DNA of 64,000 bases from Nonomuraea thailandensis. Its GTDB lineage: Bacteria > Actinomycetota > Actinomycetes > Streptosporangiales > Streptosporangiaceae. Under the pieces are notes generated by a model, which was not told the DNA's origin, searched no databases, and saw only the letters and a program-made list of their open reading frames with translations. Made by a program: the position numbers and the translations under genes. How positions within the stretch are numbered: position 1 is the first letter of the stretch; every line of letters begins with the position of its first letter. The stretch is taken from the NCBI RefSeq assembly GCF_024172165.1, contig NZ_JAMZEB010000002.1, positions 2,501,501 to 2,565,500 on the forward strand, read 5' to 3'. Below are positions 49,010 through 58,093 of this stretch, one piece after another.

Positions 49010-51235
49010 ATGTCCCAGCTCACCGACGACCGGCAGAACGCCGTCGAACTCTCGATCGGCGGCATGACCTGCGCCTCCTGCGCCAACCGCATCGAGCGCA
49101 AACTGAACAAGATGGACGGCGTCACCGCGACGGTCAACTACGCCACCGAGAAGGCGAAGGTCACCTTCCCCGAAGGCGTCGCCCCCCAGCAGCTCATCGC
49201 CGAGGTGGAGAAGGCCGGCTACACCGCGGCCCTGCCCGCACCGCCGCAGCCCGACCAGGCCGAGCAGGAGCCGCAGGATGAGCTCCAGCCGCTGCGCGAC
49301 CGTCTCATCACCTCCGTGGTGCTGGCCGTGCCCGTGATCGCGATGGCGATGATCCCGCCGTTGCAGTTCACGAACTGGCAGTGGCTGTCGCTGGTGCTGG
49401 CCGCACCGGTGGTGGTGTACGCGGGCTGGCCGTTCCACAAGGCCGCCTGGACGAACCTGCGGCACGGCGCCGCGACGATGGACACGCTGATCTCGATCGG
49501 CACGCTGGCGGCGCTGGGCTGGTCGTTGTGGGCGCTGTTCTTCGGTACGGCGGGCACGCCGGGGATGACGCACCCGTTCGCGTTCACGATCGAGCGCACC
49601 GACGGCTCCGGCAACATCTACCTGGAGGCCGCGGCAGGCGTCACGGCGTTCATCCTGGCCGGGCGCTACTTCGAGGCCCGCTCCAAGCGCCGCGCCGGGG
49701 CGGCGCTGCGGGCCCTGCTGGAGCTGGGCGCCAAGGACGTGGAGCTCGCGGACGGTCGCCGCGTCCCCGTCGAGCAGCTCAAGGTCGGCGACCGGTTCAT
49801 CGTCCGGCCGGGCGAGAAGATCGCCACCGACGGCGTCGTCGAGGAAGGCACCTCCGCGGTGGACGCCTCGATGCTGACCGGCGAATCGGTCCCGGTCGAG
49901 GTGCGGCCGGGCGACGCGGTGACCGGCGCGACGGTGAACGCCGGCGGCCGCCTGATCGTCCGCACTACCCGGGTCGGCGCCGACACCCAGCTCGCCCAGA
50001 TGGCCAGGCTGGTGGAGGACGCGCAGACCGGCAAGGCCCAGGTGCAACGGCTGGCCGACCGGATCTCCGGCATCTTCGTGCCGATCGTGATCGCGCTGGC
50101 TCTCGGCACGCTCGGCTTCTGGCTCGGCACCGGCGACGGCGTGGGGGCGGCGTTCACCGCCGCGGTGGCCGTACTGATCATCGCCTGCCCGTGCGCGCTC
50201 GGCCTGGCCACCCCGACCGCGCTGCTGGTCGGCACCGGCCGCGGCGCCCAGCTCGGCATCCTCATCAAGGGCCCCGAGGTGCTGGAGTCCACCCGCAGGA
50301 TCAACACGGTCGTGCTGGACAAGACCGGCACCGTCACCGAGGGCAGGATGACCCTCACCGCCGTCCACGTGGCCGAAGGCGAGAGCGAAGAGGAGGTGCT
50401 GCGCCTGGCCGGCGCGCTGGAACACGCCTCAGAGCACCCGATCGCCCAGGCCGTCGCCAAGGGCGCCGCCGCCCGCGTCGGCGAGCTCCCGGCGCCCGAG
50501 GGCTTCGCCAACGTCGAGGGCCTCGGTGTGCAGGGCATCGTGGACGGCCACGCGGTCCTGGTGGGCCGCCCCCGGCTGCTGGAGGAGTGGTCCCAGCACC
50601 TTCCCGCCGGCCTGGAGCGGGACCTGCACGAGGCCCAGGCCGCCGGCCGCACCGCGGTGGCGGTCGGCTGGGACGGCAAGGCCCGCGCCGTGCTCGTCGT
50701 GGCGGACGTGGTCAAGCCCACCAGCAAGGAGGCCATCGCCCAGCTCCGTGTACTCGGCCTGACCCCGGTCCTGCTGACCGGCGACAACGAGGCCGTCGCC
50801 AAGACGGTGGCGGCCGAGGTGGGCATCGACGAGGTGATCGCCGAGGTGCTGCCCGCCGGCAAGGTGGACGTGGTCAAGAGGCTGCAGGCCGAGGGCAAGG
50901 TCGTCGCCATGGTCGGTGACGGTGTCAACGACGCCGCCGCGCTGGCCCAGGCGGACCTGGGGCTGGCCATGGGCACCGGCACCGATGCCGCCATCGAGGC
51001 GAGTGATCTGACCTTGGTGCGGGGTGACCTGCGGGTGGCGGCGGATGCGATCCGGCTGTCGCGGCGCACGCTGTCAACGATCAAGGGCAACCTGTTCTGG
51101 GCCTTCGCCTACAACGTGGCCGCGCTGCCGCTGGCCGCGCTCGGCCTGCTGAACCCGATGATCGCGGGTGCGGCGATGGCGTTCTCCAGCGTCTTCGTGG
51201 TCACCAACAGCCTGCGCCTGCGCCGCTTCAAGTAG
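49010..51235 (+). CDS. copA: Copper-translocating P1B-type ATPase
   Basis: A 741-residue Cu(I) exporter: one N-terminal HMA domain with GMTCASC (C21, C24), actuator TGES (290-293), membrane metal site IACPCALG (CPC 393-395), phosphorylated Asp437 in [11 protein letters not shown] loop [11 protein letters not shown] and [10 protein letters not shown]. It pumps Cu(I) out of the cytoplasm. The ATG at 49010 directly follows an in-frame GTG at 49007; the ATG has better spacing (7 nt) to GGAAGGAGA. It is last in the csoR operon, with a strong terminator 8 bp after the stop. Confidence 0.95.
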   Translation: MSQLTDDRQNAVELSIGGMTCASCANRIERKLNKMDGVTATVNYATEKAKVTFPEGVAPQQLIAEVEKAGYTAALPAPPQPDQAEQEPQDELQPLRDRLITSVVLAVPVIAMAMIPPLQFTNWQWLSLVLAAPVVVYAGWPFHKAAWTNLRHGAATMDTLISIGTLAALGWSLWALFFGTAGTPGMTHPFAFTIERTDGSGNIYLEAAAGVTAFILAGRYFEARSKRRAGAALRALLELGAKDVELADGRRVPVEQLKVGDRFIVRPGEKIATDGVVEEGTSAVDASMLTGESVPVEVRPGDAVTGATVNAGGRLIVRTTRVGADTQLAQMARLVEDAQTGKAQVQRLADRISGIFVPIVIALALGTLGFWLGTGDGVGAAFTAAVAVLIIACPCALGLATPTALLVGTGRGAQLGILIKGPEVLESTRRINTVVLDKTGTVTEGRMTLTAVHVAEGESEEEVLRLAGALEHASEHPIAQAVAKGAAARVGELPAPEGFANVEGLGVQGIVDGHAVLVGRPRLLEEWSQHLPAGLERDLHEAQAAGRTAVAVGWDGKARAVLVVADVVKPTSKEAIAQLRVLGLTPVLLTGDNEAVAKTVAAEVGIDEVIAEVLPAGKVDVVKRLQAEGKVVAMVGDGVNDAAALAQADLGLAMGTGTDAAIEASDLTLVRGDLRVAADAIRLSRRTLSTIKGNLFWAFAYNVAALPLAALGLLNPMIAGAAMAFSSVFVVTNSLRLRRFK

Positions 51236-51243
51236 CACGACCA

Positions 51244-51279
51244 GGGACGGCTCCGCGTCGAACGGCGCGGAGCCGTCCC
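51244..51279. terminator. Bidirectional terminator between copA and the M56 peptidase gene
   Basis: Perfect 14-bp arms GGGACGGCTCCGCG (51244-51257) and CGCGGAGCCGTCCC (51266-51279), 8-nt loop, followed by CTTCTGTCCT on the plus strand. The genes on both sides end toward it. Confidence 0.8.
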
Positions 51280-51288
51280 CTTCTGTCC

Positions 51289-52236
51289 TCAGCTGAGAAG
51301 GGAGTGGCAGTGGTGCGCCAGGAACGCCGCCACGCCCGGCGCCAGCGCCAGAGCGGCGGGACCGGCGAGCAGCGCCGTCACCGCGAGCCGTCCCGCGACG
51401 CGCTGCCGGCGGGCCAGCGGGGCGTGCGGGTGCAACATCCGCCGGACCCTGGTCAGAGCCGTCTCCCCGCCCGCGCCCAGCGCGAAGGCCGGCACGCGCC
51501 CCGTCGCGAGTCCCACCAGGGCGGCCGCGAGATGGACCCGCTGGTGACGGCGTGCCGCCACGTCGTCGGCCAGCAGCTCCACCAGGCGCGCGACCTCCCT
51601 GCGCCCCTGCTCGAACAGGGGGACGCGGGGGAACGCCCGTGCCAGCGCCTCGGCGCCGGCCAGCGCCAGGTGGTGCCGCCCGCGCAGATGCGCCTGTTCG
51701 TGCGCGAGCACCGCGGCGACCTGTTCGGGGGCGAGCGAGCGCAGCGCTCCGGTGGTGATCACCGCGTGCCCCTTCCGGCCGGGCAGGCAGTACGCCAGGC
51801 GCTCGTCGTACTCGACCACCATCGCGTCGAGCTCGTGATCGTGCTTGCCGAGCAGGGCCAGGGCGTCGGCATGCCGGCGACGCTCGCGGCGGGCGCGCAG
51901 CAGGACCTTCACCCCCACCGAGGCGACCCGGCCCACGAGAAGACCGCCGGCGGCCAGGCCCGCCCAGGTGCCGGCCGAGCTCAGGGCCACCTCGTCGTGA
52001 AGCAGCGCGGCGCAGGCCTCGAACAGGTCGGCCAGGCCGTGCCCCACCACCGAGGCGGGCACGGCGACGGCGAAGGCCGACAGCACCGCCGAGGCGGCCA
52101 CCGACACGCCGGCCGCCTGCCACAGCGCGATCGCCAGCCTCGGCGCGCGCTCGGCCCAGGTGCCCCGCCCGAGCAGCCCCGGCAGCGCCAGCGCCGCGCA
52201 CAGACCGTACAGGGCCAGGACGATCGCCACCGTCAT
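51289..52236 (-). CDS. M56-family membrane metallopeptidase (BlaR1/MecR1-like sensor)
   Basis: A 315-residue membrane protease with three to four hydrophobic segments in the first 110 residues, the zinc motif HEQAH (in VLAHEQAHLRGRHH), ELLADDVAARRH and a terminal hydrophobic segment. It has no extracellular penicillin-binding domain. By family it should cleave or release the BlaI-type repressor encoded just upstream (4-bp ATGA overlap). The signal is unknown; being inside a copper island, metal or envelope stress is possible. Confidence 0.85.
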   Translation of the reverse strand: MTVAIVLALYGLCAALALPGLLGRGTWAERAPRLAIALWQAAGVSVAASAVLSAFAVAVPASVVGHGLADLFEACAALLHDEVALSSAGTWAGLAAGGLLVGRVASVGVKVLLRARRERRRHADALALLGKHDHELDAMVVEYDERLAYCLPGRKGHAVITTGALRSLAPEQVAAVLAHEQAHLRGRHHLALAGAEALARAFPRVPLFEQGRREVARLVELLADDVAARRHQRVHLAAALVGLATGRVPAFALGAGGETALTRVRRMLHPHAPLARRQRVAGRLAVTALLAGPAALALAPGVAAFLAHHCHSLLS

Positions 52237-52607
52237 GAGCTGCGTCCCCCCGGCGGGTACACCTGAAGGGCCGCCTCCAGGGCGCCCGCCTCCTCGGGGG
52301 TGAGCCGCTCCAGGAAGTGCACCAGCGTGGCCGCCCTGTTGCCGCTGCCGGCCAGGGACTCGCGCATCACGTCGGCGGTGTACGCCTCCTTCGACGACAC
52401 CGTCTCGTAGATGTAGGCGCGGCCGGCCGACTTCCGCTTGAGCAGGCCCTTGGTGTGCAGCTTGTCCATCACGGTCATGACGGTCGTGTAGGCGATGGTG
52501 CGGCCCTGCTCGAGGTGCTCCAGCACGTCCCGCACCGAGGCGGGCCGCCTGATCGCCCACATGCGCTCCATGATCGTGGACTCCAGCTCGCCCAGGCCAC
52601 GTGCCAT
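52233..52607 (-). CDS. BlaI/MecI/CopY-family repressor
   Basis: A 124-residue winged-helix repressor: GELESTIMERMWAIRRPASV, YTTVMTVMDKLHTKGLLKRK, and C-terminal dimer helices LVHFLERLTPEEAGALEAAL. It lacks the CxC metal motifs of CopY, so control is probably by proteolysis through the M56 peptidase. The ATG at 52607 has GAGGAGA 7 nt upstream. The candidate operator lies in the gap to the divergent DUF6153 gene, which may be a target. Confidence 0.88.
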   Translation of the reverse strand: MARGLGELESTIMERMWAIRRPASVRDVLEHLEQGRTIAYTTVMTVMDKLHTKGLLKRKSAGRAYIYETVSSKEAYTADVMRESLAGSGNRAATLVHFLERLTPEEAGALEAALQVYPPGGRSS

Positions 52608-52624
52608 CCGCCGTCTCCTCTCAT

Positions 52625-52644
52625 CTACGATGAACGATAGTACG
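52625..52644. promoter_or_regulatory. Candidate BlaI-type operator
   Basis: CTACGATGAACGATAGTACG contains the direct repeat ACGATnnACGAT and TAC/GTA ends, and is the most AT-rich part of the gap between the repressor gene and the divergent DUF6153 gene. TAGTAC could serve as -10 for the rightward gene. Confidence 0.4.
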
Positions 52645-52692
52645 CTTGCTGGCGTTCTGACGTGCTGCTTGCCTCGAAGGGTGGTGGGACCT

Positions 52693-53061
52693 GTGCGGCC
52701 GATCCGTGGAATGCGGCTGGCGCGCGCGGTCCTGCTCGCAGCCCTCGCCCTGGGCGTGTGCGGCATGCACACCCTGGGTCATCCGAGCGGCGGTCACGGC
52801 TCCGCCCCGGCCTCCCACGTCGCTGCCGCCGCGGGGGCCGAGGGGTTCGTGCCCGACTCCGTGCCGCCCTTGGACCCGACGGACGTGTGCCTGGCCGTCC
52901 TGATCTCGCTCGTCGTCCTGCTGCTGACCGGTGCCCGGGCACGGGCGGGACGACGGGCGGAGAGCGGGGGAGGGGCGATCGCGTCCGCCCGGCGGCCCGC
53001 CCGTCCGCCGCCGAAGCCTGCCTCCAGGCGCCTGGCGACTCTCTCGATCCTGCGTGTATAG
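52693..53061 (+). CDS. DUF6153-type small membrane protein
   Basis: About 122 residues from the GTG at 52693; the ATG at 52711 (MRLARAVLL) is an alternative start. Two hydrophobic segments: residues about 8-25 (RAVLLAALALGVCGMHTLGH, with the family signature GMHTLGH) and VCLAVLISLVVLLLTGARA. A His/Gly-rich loop lies between them and a basic tail follows. The family is usually found beside DUF305 and copper genes in actinobacteria. Its function is unknown. Here it is divergent from the BlaI/M56 pair and followed by a DUF305 remnant. Confidence 0.7.
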   Translation: MRPIRGMRLARAVLLAALALGVCGMHTLGHPSGGHGSAPASHVAAAAGAEGFVPDSVPPLDPTDVCLAVLISLVVLLLTGARARAGRRAESGGGAIASARRPARPPPKPASRRLATLSILRV

Positions 53062-53096
53062 GCCGGTCGCACGCGCGGGCGGGCCATCCGCCCTGC

Positions 53097-53261
53097 CCGC
53101 CCGCGGGACAGATGATCGCCCATCACCAGGGCGCCATCGAGATGGCCCGCACCGAGCAGGCCGCAGGCTCGAACCCGCGGGCCAAAGAGCTGGCCGGCGC
53201 GATGGCGGCCACGCAGCAGGCCGAGGTCGAGCAGCTGCGGAGGATCCTCGGCAGGCTCTGA
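53097..53261 (+). pseudogene. C-terminal remnant of a DUF305 protein
   Basis: The frame reads PAGQMIAHHQGAIEMARTEQ and continues to EVEQLRRILGRL before the stop at 53261. This is the end of a DUF305 domain (QMIxHHxxAIEMA signature, then the second helix pair), about 50 residues of the normal 150-200. The N-terminal signal peptide and first helices are missing and the junction is near 53100. An ATG at 53112 exists but has no good ribosome site, so a deletion remnant is more likely than a small gene. Confidence 0.6.
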
Positions 53262-53312
53262 CCCGGCGGAGCCCGTCCGGGCGCCGGCCGCGCCCGGACG
53301 GGCTCCTGGGCA

Positions 53313-53340
53313 TTGCGTTCATACCCATGGGGGGTATAAG
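53313..53340 (+). promoter_or_regulatory. Second CsoR-type operator and promoter
   Basis: TTGCGT (53313-53318), 16-bp spacer, TATAAG (53335-53340). The palindrome ATACCC (53321-53326) / GGGTAT (53332-53337) with a central G-tract resembles the csoR operator at 47446-47463. It lies 44 bp before the DUF4396 gene, which would thus join the copper regulon. Confidence 0.65.
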
Positions 53341-53383
53341 TTGGGCCGCGCTAAAATGCGAATGAAACGCCTGGAAGGTAACG

Positions 53384-53974
53384 ATGTCCGGATCTATGCA
53401 TCACGGCGAGCACGACCACGGTTCCCCCGCTCCCCGTCCCGACGCGCACAGTGAGCATGGCGAGCACAGTGAGCATGGCGAGCACCCTGAGCACGCTGAG
53501 CACGACCAGCATCACGGGGCGGCTCATGGGCCGATGAAGGCGACGTGGGGCGTGGCGGCGTCCGCGACGCTGCACTGCCTCACCGGGTGCGCCATCGGCG
53601 AGGTGCTCGGCATGGTGATCGCCACCGCCCTGGGCTGGCACGACCTTCCCAGCATCCTCCTGGCCGTCGCCCTGGCGTTCGTCTTCGGCTACGCGCTCAC
53701 CCTGCGCGGCCTGTTCCGCGCGGGCCTGAAGTGGCGTGCGGCGCTGCGGCTCGCGCTGGCCGCCGACACCCTGTCGATCCTCGTCATGGAGATCGTCGAC
53801 AACGGCATCATGCTGATCATCCCCGGCGCGATGGACTCCGGCCTGGCCTCCTTCCTGTTCTGGGGCGCCCTGGCGTTCTCGCTGCTCGTGGCCTTCCTCG
53901 TCACCACGCCCATCAACAAGTGGATCATCGGGCGGGGCAAGGGCCACGCCGTGATCCACGCCTACCACCACTGA
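53384..53974 (+). CDS. DUF4396 membrane protein with His-rich N-terminus
   Basis: A 196-residue protein. Residues 1-50 are extremely His-rich (HHGEHDHGS, then HSEHGE twice, HPEHAEHDQHHGAAH), a likely metal-binding region. Residues about 52-190 hold four hydrophobic segments of the DUF4396 type, with TLHCLTGCAIGEVLGM (Cys residues in a membrane helix) and MEIVDNGIMLIIPGAMDSGL. Function unknown; the CsoR-type operator upstream and the His-rich region suggest copper handling, possibly transport or sequestration. GGAAGG lies 7 nt before the ATG. Confidence 0.85.
   Translation: MSGSMHHGEHDHGSPAPRPDAHSEHGEHSEHGEHPEHAEHDQHHGAAHGPMKATWGVAASATLHCLTGCAIGEVLGMVIATALGWHDLPSILLAVALAFVFGYALTLRGLFRAGLKWRAALRLALAADTLSILVMEIVDNGIMLIIPGAMDSGLASFLFWGALAFSLLVAFLVTTPINKWIIGRGKGHAVIHAYHH
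53447..53482 (+). repeat. 18-bp tandem repeat encoding HSEHGE
   Basis: Two perfect copies of GCACAGTGAGCATGGCGA (53447-53464 and 53465-53482) plus degenerate GAGCAC units after them, inside the DUF4396 gene. The repeat makes the His-rich segment expandable in frame. Confidence 0.8.
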
Positions 53975-53978
53975 CCGC

Positions 53979-55121
53979 TCAGGCGGGGCGCAGCTCGCGC
54001 CGGTACGCGTCCAGGACGAGGCCGTGGAAGTGGTGGACCGCGTGCTCGGACAGCCCCGACCCGCCGGGGTCGTGCACGATCTTCCCCTGGGTGAAGGCGG
54101 GGGTGCGCATGCCGCGCTGGACGCTCTCCACCAGGGCGATGTCCTCCTTCTGGAGGACCTCGTCGATGTAGCGGATGCTGTCCAGCTCCGCCTCGTCGGG
54201 CTCGGCGGCCTCCAGGTAGAAGTCCCACGTCTCCCGCGTGCGCTCCGGCCCGTCGGGAACGATCTGCAACACCATGAAGTTGCCGCGGCCTGGATAGCGC
54301 AGCAGGCAGGTGTTGGGCCACAACCACCACACCGCGTGCTCGGTGACCGTCGCGCCCGACACGTCGTAGGCGGAATTGCCCGCCCGGCCCGCCTGCGCCA
54401 TATGGCTGGAGTAGATCCCGTAGGTGGTGACCCGGTACGTGCTCATATCCACCAGGGACACGAAATCCTTGTGCGCCACATGGCAGTGGTAACACTCCAG
54501 GAAATTGTCCACGACATTCTTCCAGTTGGAGGCGATATCGTAGGTGAGCCGGCGGGCGAGCGTCAGCTTGGCGACGTCCGGAGCCCGCGCCCGGATCTCC
54601 GCCTCCAGCTCCCCGGCCTGCTCCCGCAGCGGGGCCGCCGCGGGGTCGAGGTTGACGTAGACCATGCCCCCGAACTCGGTGATCCGGATCTGGTCGAGGC
54701 GCACCGCGGAGGTGTCGAAGGCCGGCATGCCGCCGGTGTTGCGCGCCCGCCTGAGCCGGCCGGTCAGGTCGAAGGTCCAGGCATGGTACGGGCACACGAT
54801 GCTGCGCCGGACCCCGGAGCCGGACAGCAGCTCGTGCGCCCGGTGCTTGCACACGTTGTAGAACGCCCGTAACGTGCCGGCCGCGTCGCGGACGGCCACG
54901 ATCGGCAGGCCGGCCACCGTGCCCGTCACGTAGGCGCCCGCCTCCCGCAACCGCTCCACGTGGCACAGCCACTGCCAGGTGCGGGCGAAGATCGCCCGCT
55001 GGTCGACGCCGGCCCACCGCGGATCCGTGTAGGCGTCGGCGTGCAGGGACATCGACAGCGCGGGATCCGGATGGTATCCGGCCGAGATGTGCTCGAAGGC
55101 GTCGATCGGATCGGGGGTCAC
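53979..55121 (-). CDS. Rieske non-heme iron oxygenase, alpha subunit
   Basis: A 380-residue oxygenase subunit: Rieske cluster CKH (C91, H93) and CPYH (C110, H113), mononuclear iron site in DNFLECYHCHVAH (H212, H217) with bridging Asp205. The YHCHVAH form is close to choline, betaine, carnitine or stachydrine oxygenases rather than benzene-type dioxygenases, so N-demethylation or hydroxylation of a small molecule is likely. No reductase or ferredoxin gene is adjacent. The GTG at 55121 has GGGAGG 5 nt upstream. It is divergent from the FHA-flavin monooxygenase gene; both may belong to one oxidative pathway. Confidence 0.88.
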   Translation of the reverse strand: MTPDPIDAFEHISAGYHPDPALSMSLHADAYTDPRWAGVDQRAIFARTWQWLCHVERLREAGAYVTGTVAGLPIVAVRDAAGTLRAFYNVCKHRAHELLSGSGVRRSIVCPYHAWTFDLTGRLRRARNTGGMPAFDTSAVRLDQIRITEFGGMVYVNLDPAAAPLREQAGELEAEIRARAPDVAKLTLARRLTYDIASNWKNVVDNFLECYHCHVAHKDFVSLVDMSTYRVTTYGIYSSHMAQAGRAGNSAYDVSGATVTEHAVWWLWPNTCLLRYPGRGNFMVLQIVPDGPERTRETWDFYLEAAEPDEAELDSIRYIDEVLQKEDIALVESVQRGMRTPAFTQGKIVHDPGGSGLSEHAVHHFHGLVLDAYRRELRPA

Positions 55122-55311
55122 CGTACCTCCCAGGCGTGGCGCCGAAGGCGTCGCGTACGCGCTTTGATCGCATTATGCCCACCCGTTTTCCCGAGCCACT
55201 GTTTCACCGGTGATATTCGCGGCGTGCGTAATTTTCAGCGGTCGTTTCCGGCGATCCGGTTCACGCTGGGGGCGCAACTCCGTCAACAGGCCTGGGAAAT
55301 GGGAGTGACCT

Positions 55312-57264
55312 ATGCCGCCGGTGATCGTGGGGCGTGACGGCCCGCTGTCCGGACAGCGTTATCCGATGGACGACCGGCCGATGACCTTCGGCCGCAGGAA
55401 CGACAGCCGCATCGTGATCGCCAGCGGCCGGGCCTCGCGCGCGCACGCGGAGGTGCGGCACGAGGCGGGCCGGTACGTCCTGCACGACCTGGGCAGCCGC
55501 AACGGCACGCTCGTCAACGGCGTCCGCGTGACCAGGCACGAGCTCCGGCCCGGCGACCTGATCACGATCGGCGACGAGATGTTCCGCTTCGAGGCGTCCG
55601 ACGACGCCGAGACGATCATGGATCCGGCGCTCATGCGGGAGATCGGCCTGAGGGCGGCGCCCGCGGTGGACCCCGCCGCGGTCCTGCGCGTCACGATCAG
55701 CGGCGGCGGCCCGGTCGGGCTCGGCTTCGCCCTGCTCCTCGACCACCTCATGGGCGAGCGGGTGGCGGTCACCGTGTACGACGGCCGCTGGATGCGCGAC
55801 GGCGACCGGGTCGTGTGGAAGGGCAAGGAGCAGGGCAACGTCCGGCGGCAGCAGGTGGTGACGGTGCAGAGCCGCCAGTACCTGAACCTGCCGGAGAAGG
55901 TGCAGGCCCGGCTGTTCGGCCCCGGCGCGTACACCGAGATGTGGCCGGCCGGCCCCGACTCGATCCGCGGCCGGAGCCCGCGCAACCTGCGCATCTCGCA
56001 CATCGAGGACACGCTGCTGGCGATGGCCGGCGAGCGGCCCGGCCGGATCCGGCTGGTCCCTGAGCGCTTCGACGCCGCCGAGCACCCGGAGGCCGCCGCG
56101 CGGGACCACGTGCTGGCCATCTGCGAGGGCGGCCGCTCGCGCACCCGGGAGCACTTCGCCGCCAAGTTCGGCAAGGCCGACACCTCCATCTACTCGCTCG
56201 ACGGCCACCACGTGCGGGACGTCGTGCTGGGCCTGCGCGTCAGGTCCGACCTGCCGGACCCCATGACGGTCCTGCTCACCGTCGCGCAGAACCGCTTCCT
56301 CCTGAACGCCCTGCGCGGCGAGGGCTTCCTCAACATGCGCCTGACCGACGCCGAGGCCGAGGAGGTCATCGGCATCGACCCCGTCCGGCGCGTGTTCGAG
56401 CAGTGCGTGGCCGCCAGCCCGTGCCTCATGGACCGCACCGAGCACGGCGAGTTCCGCTGCTCGACGCACAGCACGCTGTTCCTGCCCGCCCTGGTCAGGG
56501 GCTCGGCGCTGTGGGGGCGGGTGATGGAGGGGCTGCGGTTCTTCGGGGTGCGGGAGGAGAACCTGAGCGCCGTCACCGCCTTCCGGCTCGACATGGTGCA
56601 GCGGCCCCGCTTCACCGCCCAACTGCACGCGCCCACCGCCACCACGCCCGGCACGTACGGATTCCTGCTCGGCGACGCCGCCAACGCGATCCACTTCTGG
56701 CCGGGCCGCGGCCTCAACAGCGGGCTGGCCTCGGCCATCTCGCTGGCCAGGACGCTCAGCCAGAGCTGGCGGGCCCGGCCGTTCCGGGACGCGGACTTCA
56801 TCCGGCACGAGGCGGCCATGTCGATGCTGCAGTACCGGCACAAGAGCCGCGCCTGGAAGGCGATGGTCACCACCGACGGCGACGGCGTCACGCGGGCGAT
56901 CAAGGACCAGATCGCGCAGGGCATCGCGGAGGCCCCGGAGCGGAACGACGCGCAGGCCGACCTGGACGCGCTCCTGGCCCGGTTGCGGCAGATCCGCGAC
57001 CGCCTGGCCCCGCGCATCCCCGGCATGCCGGACGACGCCACGCTCCGCGGCCACCTGCGCGGGCTGAAGGCGGAGACCCTGCGCGCGCTGCTGGTCAGCG
57101 GGGCGTGGGACACGCTGATCATGGGCGGTGAGGAGGTCGACATCGACCTGTTCTACCGCCAGGACCCGCCCGACGTGCTGGTGTCCACGGCCTCGCGCAG
57201 CCCGGCGGTGGAGCCGGGGGAGGGGCAGCAGGCCACCAAGGTCATCCGCCGCGGGCAGACCTAG
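55312..57264 (+). CDS. FHA domain fused to an FAD-dependent monooxygenase-like domain
   Basis: A 650-residue protein of rare architecture. Residues 20-92 are an FHA domain with the phosphothreonine-binding pattern GRR (27-29), SRAHAEV (42-48) and GSRNGTLVNG (61-70). Residues about 124-500 are a flavin monooxygenase-like Rossmann domain: VTISGGGPVGLGFALLL (dinucleotide fold), CEGGRS (271-276, in place of DG), and GDAANAIHFWPGRGLNSG (454-471, the GD motif). The WPGRGLNSG part recalls MICAL-type enzymes. The C-terminal 150 residues are helical. FHA would bring it to a phosphorylated partner, making oxidation dependent on Ser/Thr kinase signalling (inference). GGGAG lies 7 nt before the ATG. Confidence 0.8.
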   Translation: MPPVIVGRDGPLSGQRYPMDDRPMTFGRRNDSRIVIASGRASRAHAEVRHEAGRYVLHDLGSRNGTLVNGVRVTRHELRPGDLITIGDEMFRFEASDDAETIMDPALMREIGLRAAPAVDPAAVLRVTISGGGPVGLGFALLLDHLMGERVAVTVYDGRWMRDGDRVVWKGKEQGNVRRQQVVTVQSRQYLNLPEKVQARLFGPGAYTEMWPAGPDSIRGRSPRNLRISHIEDTLLAMAGERPGRIRLVPERFDAAEHPEAAARDHVLAICEGGRSRTREHFAAKFGKADTSIYSLDGHHVRDVVLGLRVRSDLPDPMTVLLTVAQNRFLLNALRGEGFLNMRLTDAEAEEVIGIDPVRRVFEQCVAASPCLMDRTEHGEFRCSTHSTLFLPALVRGSALWGRVMEGLRFFGVREENLSAVTAFRLDMVQRPRFTAQLHAPTATTPGTYGFLLGDAANAIHFWPGRGLNSGLASAISLARTLSQSWRARPFRDADFIRHEAAMSMLQYRHKSRAWKAMVTTDGDGVTRAIKDQIAQGIAEAPERNDAQADLDALLARLRQIRDRLAPRIPGMPDDATLRGHLRGLKAETLRALLVSGAWDTLIMGGEEVDIDLFYRQDPPDVLVSTASRSPAVEPGEGQQATKVIRRGQT

Positions 57265-57680
57265 GCAAGGCGCCGCAGGGCCCATTCGACCCCGGGGCAG
57301 CGGTCCATGACCACGTCGAGGCCGGCGTCCAGCGCGCGCAGGCCGGCCGCCTCGTCGATCACGCCCAGGGGCAGCCAGACCGCGCCGGCGCCGATCGCGA
57401 CGGCCTCGTCGATCACCTGCCCGGCATGCTCGGAGCGGCGGTACACGGCCACGACGTCCACGTGGTCCGGCACCTCGGCCAGCGACGCGTAGCCGGGCTC
57501 GCCCAGCACGGCCTCGGCGGCGGGATGCACGGGAACGATCCGCCGCCCTCGCGACTTGAGCAGCCCCGCCTGGTCGTAGGCCGTACGGCCGGGATTGTCG
57601 GACAGGCCGACGAACGCCCACGTGCGCGCCTCGTTGAGGAGACGACGGATGACGTTCTCGTCCGCGAAACGGTTCCCCAT
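57261..57680 (-). CDS. CoA-binding domain protein (YccU-like)
   Basis: A 139-residue Rossmann-fold CoA-binding protein: NEARTWAFVGLSDNPGRTAY (with the glycine-rich turn), RRIVPVHPAAEAVLGEPGYA, VYRRSEHAGQVIDEAVAIGA, VWLPLGVIDEAAGLRALDAG and the terminal DRCPGVEWALRRL. This family binds CoA or an acyl-CoA; its role is not established. The ATG at 57680 is preferred; a TTG at 57698 would add six residues. Its end overlaps the end of the convergent FHA-monooxygenase gene by 4 bp. Confidence 0.85.
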   Translation of the reverse strand: MGNRFADENVIRRLLNEARTWAFVGLSDNPGRTAYDQAGLLKSRGRRIVPVHPAAEAVLGEPGYASLAEVPDHVDVVAVYRRSEHAGQVIDEAVAIGAGAVWLPLGVIDEAAGLRALDAGLDVVMDRCPGVEWALRRLA

Positions 57681-57843
57681 GTCCCGGCCAACGCTCAAGG
57701 CGGGGCGGGCATTTCCTCCCGGTGAAAGTCATCACCCGGCGCCGGCGGGCATACCTCGTGCCTGATGGGCAGGAGGACAGAGGCGGCCCGGCGGGGCCGG
57801 GCCGGCAGGGGGATCTGACCGTCGAAGGGCTAGGAGGAGACAC

Positions 57844-58080
57844 ATGGATCCGTCAAGCCAGGAGACTGGCAAGGTCACCGGCACTCAGGACAAGGACTAC
57901 AACCTGATCTGGTTCGTGGAGCAGTGCCTGAGCAACGTGCTGCGGCTGGAGAACTACATCGCCGACGCCGAGCGCGCCGGCGACGGGGAGCTGGCGAGCT
58001 TCTTCCGCCGCGCCCAGGCCGAAAGCCGTAAGGGGGCCGAGCAGGGCAAGGAGCTTCTGGGCAAGCGCCTGCTGAAGTGA
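57844..58080 (+). CDS. Small helical protein of unknown function
   Basis: A 78-residue soluble protein, mostly amphipathic helix: YNLIWFVEQCLSNVLRLENY, then IADAERAGDGELASFFRRAQ and a basic end GKELLGKRLLK. It resembles the short ferritin-like or DUF-type helical hairpins common in actinomycetes, with one Cys. The ribosome site AGGAGGAG is excellent, which points to strong expression. A perfect 18-bp terminator hairpin follows. It stands alone. Confidence 0.75.
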   Translation: MDPSSQETGKVTGTQDKDYNLIWFVEQCLSNVLRLENYIADAERAGDGELASFFRRAQAESRKGAEQGKELLGKRLLK

Positions 58081-58093
58081 CCACCCGGAGAAC

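Noticed and set aside
52233..52607. BlaI-type repressor as copper-sensing CopY
   Set aside because: The C-terminal CxC motifs of CopY are absent and an M56 peptidase is coupled to it, so the BlaI/BlaR1-like mechanism is more likely despite the copper genes around it.
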